NCBI GenBank assembly: GCA_045223915.1
Contig: JBGUZU010000001.1
Span: 1-6,043 of the forward strand
Reading direction: 5' to 3'
Source of the DNA: Ruminimicrobiellum sp045223915
GTDB lineage: Bacteria; Elusimicrobiota; Endomicrobiia; Endomicrobiales; Endomicrobiaceae
DNA length: 6,043 nucleotides
The notes beneath the pieces were generated by a model. The model did not search any database. It saw only the letters and a program-made list of their open reading frames with translations, and was not told the origin of the DNA. Below, piece by piece: positions 1 through 5,488 of this stretch (the stretch's first letter is position 1; the number at the start of each line of letters is the position of its first letter). The position numbers and the translations under genes were made by a program.

Positions 1-103
1 CAAAGATTTGAGCCACGTAATCGGTGGATTCTGCTTCGCAGCATCTAAAGATGACAATCCTAACGGATTCATCATTTACTTAGATGATATCATTTATGAA
101 TAA
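1..103 (+). CDS. C-terminal end of a carbohydrate-binding-like beta-sandwich protein (partial)
   Basis: Only the last 33 codons are in the window, read from base 2 and ending at TAA 101-103, so the gene begins upstream. The peptide contains GGFCFAASKDDNPNG and ends in YLDDIIYE. It aligns without gaps to the last 33 residues of the next gene (GGFCIVFSKKDNPKG, then FLDDIRYE), so the two are tandem paralogues. An ending of the type F/Y-L-D-D-I is common for the last strand of galactose-binding-like beta-sandwich domains that bind sugars. Codon choice differs from the following genes: all three Phe codons are TTC and no Ile codon is ATA. This may reflect high expression, but the sample is small. 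The signal peptide, if any, cannot be seen. Confidence 0.8.
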   Translation, partial: KDLSHVIGGFCFAASKDDNPNGFIIYLDDIIYE

Positions 104-116
104 TTGATATTTTTTT

Positions 117-140
117 GGGGCGGGGTTTTTGCCCTGCCCC
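117..140 (+). promoter_or_regulatory. GC-rich intercistronic hairpin
   Basis: GGGGCGGGG (117-125) pairs with CCCTGCCCC (132-140), giving nine base pairs (eight G-C and one G-T) around the six-base loop TTTTTG. It starts 13 bases after the stop codon of the upstream gene and ends 15 bases before the ATG at 156. No T-tract follows (the next bases are GAATGTTAAA), so it is not a standard intrinsic terminator on this strand. The opposite strand has an A-run after the stem instead of a T-run. It could protect the 3' end of the upstream message, mark a processing point, or lower expression of the next gene. The structure is seen in the sequence; its role is inferred. Confidence 0.7.
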
Positions 141-155
141 GAATGTTAAAAGAAA

Positions 156-800
156 ATGAACAAAAACGGAAAAATTTTATCTTTAATAACCATATTGTTA
201 AGTTGTTTTATTTGTGCATGTGTTCCTTCAACGGCGGTAAATGGCGGTGCGGGCGCAGATACAAATAAGACTGCTGAAACGGCGAATGCTTTTGAACCGT
301 TTTATGTATATGAAGATTTTATGTCACCGAAAAATCATTATGCTCCTTCCGGTTGGATGGGAGATGTTGCAAATTTAGAGTTGGATCAGTCTTGCAGTCA
401 GGGTATGCACGATGGTAAAACTTGTATAAAAATGAGATATAATGCCGAAGGTTTAAAACAGTGGGCTGGAATTTATTGGCAACATCCGGCAAACAATTGG
501 GGAGATAAAAAGGGCGGGTATAATATAACCGGGGCAACCAAGTTAACTTTTTGGGCAAGAGGAGCAAACGGTTATGAAATTATATCCGAAGTTAAAATAG
601 GCGGAATTTCGGGTGACTATAGCGATACCGATGTAGCTTGGCTTAAAACTATAAAATTGACAGGCAGTTGGAAAAAATATACTATAGATTTATCTAAATC
701 GGATTTGAGTTCTATTTCAGGCGGTTTTTGTATAGTTTTTTCTAAAAAAGATAATCCTAAAGGATGTACTGTTTTCTTGGATGATATAAGATATGAATAA
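156..800 (+). CDS. Lipoprotein with a carbohydrate-binding-like beta-sandwich domain
   Basis: This is a 214-residue predicted lipoprotein. Residues 1-21 form a signal peptide (charged start NKNGK, then a hydrophobic stretch). ICAC gives Cys22 as the likely lipidated residue, although LLSC at Cys17 is also possible. A low-complexity linker rich in Ala, Thr, Asn and Gly (about 23-45) leads to one beta-rich domain (about 46-214). The domain carries APSGWMGD (63-70), IYWQHPANNWGD (106-117), GATKLTFWARG (126-136), a WKKYTIDLS strand (172-180) and a terminal FLDDIRYE. The many aromatic residues and the overall pattern fit galactose-binding-like sandwiches such as CBM or CIA30-type domains, so glycan binding at the cell surface is plausible but unproven. 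Cys80, Cys90, Cys192 and Cys204 could form disulfides. The upstream partial gene is a close paralogue. The start is chosen because it gives a complete signal peptide; the Shine-Dalgarno (AAAAGAAA) is weak. Confidence 0.8.
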   Translation: MNKNGKILSLITILLSCFICACVPSTAVNGGAGADTNKTAETANAFEPFYVYEDFMSPKNHYAPSGWMGDVANLELDQSCSQGMHDGKTCIKMRYNAEGLKQWAGIYWQHPANNWGDKKGGYNITGATKLTFWARGANGYEIISEVKIGGISGDYSDTDVAWLKTIKLTGSWKKYTIDLSKSDLSSISGGFCIVFSKKDNPKGCTVFLDDIRYE

Positions 801-1443
801 AAGACTTATTAAATTATTATCATTTTGCTTGTTGTGCATGATATGTTTTGCTTCATGTGAAAGATATCCCGTTAGAGCATTATTAGGTATTCCGGATCCG
901 ATCGATTCATGGCCTGATATTTGGTATATTTACGATGATGAAATAAATACAAAAGGTTCATTGGAACCCAAAAGATGGGAAGATGATCCTTCCTGTGCAG
1001 ATTGGCATAAAGTAAAACTTGATTTTGCATGTACCTATCAACCTAAATGCGGAAGACAATGCGTACAATTTACTTGGGTTGGAAATGCTGCCGATCCGGA
1101 TAAGAGCTTTTTCGGGTTCGGTTTAATGGCAAGAGAGCAGGTAGGCGGCGTTGTTGATTTATCAAAAAGCGGTTATGTTTATATGAAGTTTTGGATAAGA
1201 GGAAGATTGTATCAAGGTTGTAAATTTAGAATAGAAATTCCTAAAAAAGGTGGCGGAAGTTGGGCTTATGTAGAAATGTCCGATTCTGATGTTACTTCAA
1301 ATTGGCAGGAAGTTTCTATTCAGTTAACTAATATTCAAGATATGAATCAAATAGAGTATGATTTATCTATGGCCTTGATAGCTGATGGTGTAACAAACGG
1401 CGGAACAGTTTATTTGGATGATATAAGGTTTACTAAAGAATAA
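793..1443 (+). CDS. Cys-rich lipoprotein, diverged relative of the preceding beta-sandwich protein
   Basis: This is a 216-residue predicted lipoprotein with signal peptide 1-21 and lipobox FASC (Cys22). A Pro-containing linker follows, then a domain whose layout matches the preceding gene: an early aromatic/acidic strand (WYIYDDE near 44-50), a KFWIRG strand (132-137) equivalent to LTFWARG, a WQEVSIQL strand equivalent to WKKYTIDL, and the ending TVYLDDIRFTKE. The APSGWMGD and PANNWG motifs of its neighbour are missing, so any ligand probably differs. Five cysteines beyond Cys22 suggest disulfide bonds outside the cytoplasm. The gene overlaps its predecessor by 8 bases with no good ribosome-binding site before its ATG, which suggests translational coupling. 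Homology is inferred from fold order and the shared ending; a shared beta-sandwich is likely, common function uncertain. Confidence 0.75.
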   Translation: MNKRLIKLLSFCLLCMICFASCERYPVRALLGIPDPIDSWPDIWYIYDDEINTKGSLEPKRWEDDPSCADWHKVKLDFACTYQPKCGRQCVQFTWVGNAADPDKSFFGFGLMAREQVGGVVDLSKSGYVYMKFWIRGRLYQGCKFRIEIPKKGGGSWAYVEMSDSDVTSNWQEVSIQLTNIQDMNQIEYDLSMALIADGVTNGGTVYLDDIRFTKE

Positions 1444-1445
1444 TT

Positions 1446-1931
1446 ATGATTAAAAAATTTATTGTAATCATCATTTCGGTTATGTTGTTGAATTGTGCAA
1501 ATGTAAGTGCATGTACATTGACTTGTGATTTTTCGGAATATACGGCAATGAATGCTGCACTTCGTTCTGCCGCAATGCCGGGTTGGGGACAAGGTTGGAA
1601 CGGACAGAAAACAAAAGCTTGGATAGTTTTCGGTGTTTTTGCCGTTTCTGTTTTCGGAACATTTTATTATCTTTCAAAATCAGAAAGTGATCATCGTAAA
1701 TACAGACATTTAGGTTCAAGAGAATCTTCTTACTATGATGACTATGAAAAAGATTTAAATACTTCAAGAATTTTTGGCGGAGTTGCTGTTGTAACGTGGA
1801 TATTTGCCGTAGTAGATGCGTATTTGGTTGCAAACAGAGAATCCAAAAAATATGCTTTTGAAAAATTTAATATTGATACTTATGGAAAAGATGGCGTAAT
1901 GGTAAGATACAGAACCAGATTTTCTATTTAA
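1446..1931 (+). CDS. DUF5683-like small membrane protein
   Basis: This 161-residue protein has an N-terminal hydrophobic segment (4-16) that ends near NVSAC, which could be a signal peptidase I site or a lipobox at Cys23. The motif ALRSAAMPGWGQGWNGQKTKAW (residues 38-59) resembles the start of DUF5683 domains, where a Pro-Gly-x-Gly-Q turn precedes a membrane helix. Two transmembrane helices follow, about 59-76 and 109-128, separated by a charged, Tyr-rich loop (79-107). The second helix contains the Asp-Ala-Tyr (124-126) typical of this family. The C-terminal part (129-161) is short and soluble. The family has no established function. It begins two bases after the previous stop, so it belongs to the same operon, and it sits between lipoprotein genes. 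This suggests an envelope role, by inference only. Confidence 0.7.
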   Translation: MIKKFIVIIISVMLLNCANVSACTLTCDFSEYTAMNAALRSAAMPGWGQGWNGQKTKAWIVFGVFAVSVFGTFYYLSKSESDHRKYRHLGSRESSYYDDYEKDLNTSRIFGGVAVVTWIFAVVDAYLVANRESKKYAFEKFNIDTYGKDGVMVRYRTRFSI

Positions 1932-1946
1932 TTTGGAAGAAAAGAT

Positions 1947-2294
1947 ATGAAAAAAATATTATTATTATCATTGTTCGTTTGTTTGATAGCCTGTTTTGGT
2001 GCATGCACCAAAAGAGGTAAATTATTGAATAATGCCATGATTTTGCGAATAGAACCGGCCGAATATTTTACAGTGGGAATAGGTGATAACTACGAGTTGG
2101 AAGCAATTGTAAAAGATGCAAAAATGAGAAGTGTTGATGAGCCTGTAAGATGGTCTGTTTCTCCTTCGGAATTAGGTTCGTTTAGTTCTGTCAGTTCCAA
2201 AAAAACTGTTTTTACGGGTGAAACAAGCGGTGACGGAACGATAACTTTATCTTGCCAGGGAATGACGTTTACGGTGAATGTTACCGTCAGTTAG
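1947..2294 (+). CDS. Small lipoprotein with an Ig-like (BIG-type) domain
   Basis: This is a 115-residue predicted lipoprotein. The signal peptide starts MKKILLLSLFV; two lipobox candidates lie close together, LIAC (Cys16) and FGAC (Cys20). After a short basic spacer (TKRGK) comes a single beta-sandwich of about 85 residues. It has an early ILRIEPAE strand (32-39), then YELEAIVKD (49-57), VRWSVSP (67-73), a G-D-G-T-I-T strand (95-100) and a final TFTVNVTVS. This order of strands, with the central Trp and the late Gly-x-x-T-I/V-T, matches bacterial Ig-like domains of the BIG2 kind found in surface proteins. A good ribosome-binding site (GGAAGA, 1935-1940) lies 6 bases before the ATG. It is the last gene before a terminator. 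Binding partner unknown; a spacer or adhesion role is possible. Confidence 0.72.
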   Translation: MKKILLLSLFVCLIACFGACTKRGKLLNNAMILRIEPAEYFTVGIGDNYELEAIVKDAKMRSVDEPVRWSVSPSELGSFSSVSSKKTVFTGETSGDGTITLSCQGMTFTVNVTVS

Positions 2295-2311
2295 TTTTTG
2301 CTTTTAATAAA

Positions 2312-2320
2312 TGATATAAT
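2312..2320 (+). promoter_or_regulatory. Candidate extended -10 promoter for the glycosidase-like gene
   Basis: TGATATAAT combines a perfect TATAAT (2315-2320) with the upstream TGn of an extended -10 element. No good -35 is seen at 16-18 bases upstream, which is acceptable for extended -10 promoters. Transcription would start near 2326-2328, inside the 5' arm of the terminator hairpin, giving a leader of about 38 bases for the gene at 2365. In AT-rich DNA such a match can arise by chance. Confidence 0.45.
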
Positions 2321-2322
2321 AT

Positions 2323-2359
2323 AGACACAATCTCTTTTTAAGAGATAGTGTCTTTTTTT
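2323..2359 (+). terminator. Rho-independent terminator of the lipoprotein operon
   Basis: Bases 2323-2336 pair with 2340-2353 in a 14-position stem with a single A-A mismatch (2329 and 2347). The outer arm is AGACAC with GTGTCT and the inner arm is ATCTCTT with AAGAGAT. The loop is TTT, and a run of seven T follows (2353-2359, its first T shared with the stem). It lies 28 bases after the stop of the Ig-like lipoprotein gene and just before the next ATG, so it separates the envelope operon from the downstream genes. Confidence 0.9.
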
Positions 2360-2364
2360 AAATT

Positions 2365-3822
2365 ATGAAAAAAATATTTTTTTTAATTGTATCAATTATT
2401 TTTGTTTTTTCTACAGCTTATGGTATAGACATAGTTGATAAGTCTTACCGAGAGCAATTTTCTACGGATAGTCTGAATAAAGATTTTTATAAACATCAAA
2501 TGAGAACCGTAAGTTTTTATGACAGACAAACTTCTTCGGTGAACGGACTTGTAGAAAGTTTCAGGGGAACTTCTCATTATTCCTATGATTTATTTACAAG
2601 ATCATTTATTATCGGTTCAAAAGGTGTACTTGATGCTCAAGCATTTATTTATGACAGTTCAATAGCATCATTAAGTTATATTTTATCCGGACAATATAAA
2701 AAAGCGGAAAAATTGTTTACACTTTTTAAAAGAGAATTTTATGCTTCAAAAGGTGACTATTACGGATTATGTAATGCTTACAGAACCGATATGCAAAGAA
2801 CAAGATGGGGACTAAAACCCGGTATAGACGGAAACAGAGTTCATTTAGGCCCTAATATGTGGATTGCAATTGCAATGTTACAGTATACGGCAATAACAGG
2901 TAAAACGGATTATATTCCGTTTTTAATAAGTATGGTTAAATGGGCAAGAGAGATAAGACATTATGAATTTCCTAACAATAAAAAAGGTGCTCCGAGTATG
3001 GGGTACGGTTGGCAACCGCCCGATTGGTCTACCGTATATTCTACCGAAAATGTTATAGATTATTATGCCGTGTTAAGAATGTTAAAATACATCTATAAGA
3101 ATTCAAATAAAAATGTTGCTTCTTATTTTGAAAAAGCAAATTACGGATTAAAAGATATTAATGAAGAAATGACAAATATTGAAAGGTGGCTTACAAAACT
3201 TATTCTCGATAAGAACAAAGGTACTTTTAATATGGGTTACAATTCCAACGGAATAGACAGAACGGATGCTTTAGATACAGTATCATGGACAATTCCTGCA
3301 GTTACTCCCAAAAGATTGGAAGAGTTGGGAATAGATCCTTTTGAAATGATGCAATTTGCCGACGATAATTACTTGGTTACTGATACAATAAATGATGTTG
3401 AAATAAAAGGTTATGATTTTACGAATCAGCAGGGAAGAAGAAAAAATTACAGAATGGTATGGTTTGAAGGAACAGGTTTTCATATAACGGCCTTACAAAC
3501 TATGGCTCAATATGCATTAAAACAAGGCAGAAGGGGTTTGGCTAAACAATATAAAGATCAAGCAATAGAAATTTTAAGCAATATGGAGAAAGCTTCAAAC
3601 TTAATAAATTTAATAGATAAATCGTTACCGTATACATCCAAAAAACCTACGGATAAACAAATATTTACGACTTTTGCCAATGAGTGGGAAATTCCCAGAG
3701 GTAAAGACGGAAGTTGGGTATCATCGTCATCGTCGACAGGTTGGTATTTGATAGCAACATCGGCATTTAATCCGTTGGATTTTGATGTTAAAAATGTAAA
3801 TTATAAACTTTTTAATAATTAA
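2365..3822 (+). CDS. Secreted six-hairpin glycosidase-like protein
   Basis: This 485-residue protein has a signal peptide with likely cleavage after AYG (residue 20) and no lipobox, so it should be exported to the periplasm or outside. The rest is mostly helical and resembles the (alpha/alpha)6-barrel six-hairpin glycosidase superfamily. Landmarks are YDSSIASLSYILSG (96-109), LGPNMWIAIAMLQYTAITG (161-179), YSTENVIDYYAVLRML (225-240), a RTDALDTVSW segment (D304 to W308), MVWFEGTG (364-371) and a closing Ser-rich SSSSSTGWYLIATSAFNPLDF. Conserved acids such as Glu228, Asp232, Asp304 and Glu368 are candidates for the active site, but the catalytic pair cannot be assigned. Substrate and enzyme family are unknown, and a non-catalytic glycan-binding role is possible. 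There is no Shine-Dalgarno before this ATG (TTTTTTTAAATT precedes it), but this start gives a complete signal peptide. It follows the terminator and precedes panB by 16 bases. Confidence 0.7.
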   Translation: MKKIFFLIVSIIFVFSTAYGIDIVDKSYREQFSTDSLNKDFYKHQMRTVSFYDRQTSSVNGLVESFRGTSHYSYDLFTRSFIIGSKGVLDAQAFIYDSSIASLSYILSGQYKKAEKLFTLFKREFYASKGDYYGLCNAYRTDMQRTRWGLKPGIDGNRVHLGPNMWIAIAMLQYTAITGKTDYIPFLISMVKWAREIRHYEFPNNKKGAPSMGYGWQPPDWSTVYSTENVIDYYAVLRMLKYIYKNSNKNVASYFEKANYGLKDINEEMTNIERWLTKLILDKNKGTFNMGYNSNGIDRTDALDTVSWTIPAVTPKRLEELGIDPFEMMQFADDNYLVTDTINDVEIKGYDFTNQQGRRKNYRMVWFEGTGFHITALQTMAQYALKQGRRGLAKQYKDQAIEILSNMEKASNLINLIDKSLPYTSKKPTDKQIFTTFANEWEIPRGKDGSWVSSSSSTGWYLIATSAFNPLDFDVKNVNYKLFNN

Positions 3823-3826
3823 TTTC

Positions 3827-3833
3827 GGAAGGG
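3827..3833 (+). promoter_or_regulatory. Strong ribosome-binding site of panB
   Basis: GGAAGGG lies 5 bases before the ATG at 3839, directly after the stop of the upstream gene. It fixes the panB start and suggests much better translation than the upstream gene, which lacks such a site. Confidence 0.75.
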
Positions 3834-3838
3834 AAAGT

Positions 3839-4630
3839 ATGTTAGAAAAATTTTTGAAGATGAAACAAAACAACGAAAAAATCGTAATGGTAACATGTTA
3901 CGATGCTACTATGGCAAAAATTATGTCTAACTCAAATGTGGATATGTTTTTGGTTGGCGATTCGGTAGGTATGACAAAACTCGGTTACGAAAATACATTG
4001 TCCGTTACGATGGATGATATGATACATCATACAAAAGCTACGGCAAGAGGAACAAATAAAGAAAAAGTTGTTGTTGTTGCCGATATGCCTTACAAGTCTT
4101 ATGAAGATAACCCGAAATTGGCAGCGGAAAATGCAAAGAAACTTATTGATGCCGGTGCCGATATGGTAAAACTTGAAGGCGGTTTGGAAATAATAGATTC
4201 GATAAAAGCTATTATAAATGAAGGTATAGAAATTGTCGGACATTTAGGTCTTATGCCTCAATCTATAGAAAAGATGGGCGGATACAAGGTTCAATGCAGA
4301 GATGAAGAGTCTCAAAAAAAATTGTTGGAAGATTCTTTGTTGTTGCAAAAAGCCGGTGTATCTATGATAGTATTTGAGGGTATTCCCGAAGCAATAGCAA
4401 AAACAGTTACCGAAAAATTGGATATTCCCACAATAGGTATAGGAGCCGGAAGGTATTGCGACGGACAAGTTTTGGTAAGTGACGATTTGTTGGGAATGTT
4501 TACGGATTTTACACCAAAGTTTGTAAAAAAATATGCAAACTTGGCACAAGTTATACAAGAAGCAACAGCTCAATACAGTAAAGAAGTTAAAGAAGGAAAA
4601 TTTCCGCAAGAGGTAAATACATACAAATGA
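3839..4630 (+). CDS. panB: 3-methyl-2-oxobutanoate hydroxymethyltransferase (ketopantoate hydroxymethyltransferase)
   Basis: PanB transfers a hydroxymethyl group from 5,10-methylenetetrahydrofolate to 2-oxoisovalerate, giving ketopantoate. This is the first committed step of pantothenate and CoA synthesis, in the cytoplasm. At 263 residues it has the usual length. Family motifs are complete: VTCYDA (18-23), LVGDSVGM (38-45), VADMPY (80-85), VKLEGG (110-115), GHLGLMPQ (134-141), VFEGIP (178-183) and IGIGAGRYCDGQVLV (199-213) followed by DDLLG. Asp41, Asp82 and Glu113 match the magnesium ligands and Glu180 the catalytic glutamate of the E. coli enzyme. The start is supported by GGAAGGG upstream. 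The stop overlaps the panC start by 4 bases (ATGA), so the two are translationally coupled. Nothing suggests loss of function. Confidence 0.97.
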   Translation: MLEKFLKMKQNNEKIVMVTCYDATMAKIMSNSNVDMFLVGDSVGMTKLGYENTLSVTMDDMIHHTKATARGTNKEKVVVVADMPYKSYEDNPKLAAENAKKLIDAGADMVKLEGGLEIIDSIKAIINEGIEIVGHLGLMPQSIEKMGGYKVQCRDEESQKKLLEDSLLLQKAGVSMIVFEGIPEAIAKTVTEKLDIPTIGIGAGRYCDGQVLVSDDLLGMFTDFTPKFVKKYANLAQVIQEATAQYSKEVKEGKFPQEVNTYK

Positions 4631-5469
4631 AAATTATAAGAAAACCGGAAGAATTACAAAAAGCAATTGAAGGATTAAAGAAAAAAGGTAAAACGGTAGG
4701 GCTTGTTCCTACAATGGGAGCATTACATGCCGGACACATTTCCTTAATGAAAAAGTCCGTATCACAAAACGATGTTACGGTTGTATCTGTATATGTTAAC
4801 CCTATACAGTTCGGACCTAACGAAGATTATGAAAGGTATCCGAGACCTGTAGAGCATGATATTAAAGTATGTAAAGATAACAAAGTTGATTTCTTATTCT
4901 TACCTACAAACAAAACATTGTATAACGACAACTTTTCAACATATATATACAATAACAAATTGGCAAAAATAATGTGCGGTGTTACAAGACCAATACATTT
5001 CCAAGGTGTTTGTACGGTAGTATCGAAACTTTTTAATATTGCTATGCCTACAAAAGCATATTTCGGTTTGAAAGATTATCAGCAATATGTAATAGTTAAA
5101 CAAATGGCAAAAGATTTGAACTTCAATATAAAAGTTATAGGTTGCCCTATAGTAAGAGAAAAGTCGGGTATTGCAATGTCGAGCAGAAATACGTATTTAT
5201 CCGAAAAAGCAAAACAAGATGCCTGTGGAATATACAAATCTTTATGTTTGGCAAAAAAACAATTTGCAGAAGGTAAAAAATTAAAAGATATAAAAAAGAA
5301 TATTGAAAAAAATATTTTGGCTATACCGACAAGCAAAATAGATTATGTGGAATTAAGGAATTCCGAAAATTTAAATGAAGTAACAGACAAAGATAAATCT
5401 ATAGTAATAGCTGTTGCCGTTAAAGTTGCAAATGTAAGATTAATAGATAATATAGTTTGTAAAAAATAA
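4627..5469 (+). CDS. panC: Pantothenate synthetase (pantoate--beta-alanine ligase)
   Basis: PanC joins pantoate and beta-alanine using ATP through a pantoyl-adenylate intermediate, the last step of pantothenate synthesis. The protein has 280 residues, close to the E. coli enzyme. It shows the nucleotidyltransferase signature VPTMGALHAGH (27-37, the HIGH-type motif), SVYVNPIQFGPNEDYERYPR (54-73), a GLKDYQQ segment equivalent to the usual G-E-K-D-F/Y-Q-Q, and the KMSKS-type MSSRN (184-188). The first residue of that central motif pair is Leu where many homologues have Glu, a modest variation. It begins inside the panB stop codon (ATGA), with GAGG at 4610-4613 about 13 bases upstream. panD, which supplies beta-alanine, and a ketopantoate reductase are not in the window, so they must be elsewhere or replaced. 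Confidence 0.97.
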   Translation: MKIIRKPEELQKAIEGLKKKGKTVGLVPTMGALHAGHISLMKKSVSQNDVTVVSVYVNPIQFGPNEDYERYPRPVEHDIKVCKDNKVDFLFLPTNKTLYNDNFSTYIYNNKLAKIMCGVTRPIHFQGVCTVVSKLFNIAMPTKAYFGLKDYQQYVIVKQMAKDLNFNIKVIGCPIVREKSGIAMSSRNTYLSEKAKQDACGIYKSLCLAKKQFAEGKKLKDIKKNIEKNILAIPTSKIDYVELRNSENLNEVTDKDKSIVIAVAVKVANVRLIDNIVCKK

Positions 5470-5479
5470 AATTTCTCTT

Positions 5480-5484
5480 GGGGG
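5480..5484 (+). promoter_or_regulatory. Ribosome-binding site of the HAMP protein gene
   Basis: A GGGGG run followed by AAAA lies 4 bases before the ATG at 5489, in the 19-base gap after panC. It supports this start and independent translation within the transcript. Confidence 0.55.
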
Positions 5485-5488
5485 AAAA

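Noticed and set aside
117..140. Intrinsic terminator at the GC-rich hairpin
   Set aside because: No T-tract follows the stem on either strand, so it is reported as a hairpin of unknown role.
1480..1833. Long open frame on the minus strand (117 codons)
   Set aside because: It lies wholly inside the DUF5683-like gene, gives a His/Lys/Leu-rich sequence with no recognisable domain, and is explained by the AT-rich antisense of a real gene.
2298..2303. TTGCTT as the -35 of the promoter near 2315
   Set aside because: The spacer to TATAAT would be only 11 bases, too short for a sigma-70 type promoter; an extended -10 explanation is preferred.
3721..3738. TCA/TCG serine repeat as a phase-variable simple repeat
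   Set aside because: Only five serine codons of mixed TCA and TCG type are present. This is too short and too irregular for slippage, and a Ser-rich stretch is expected at this place in the protein type.
4244..4609. Minus-strand open frame (121 codons) opposite panB
   Set aside because: panB is unambiguous on the + strand, and the antisense frame is rich in Cys, Phe and Tyr with no domain, as expected from a shadow of low-GC coding sequence.
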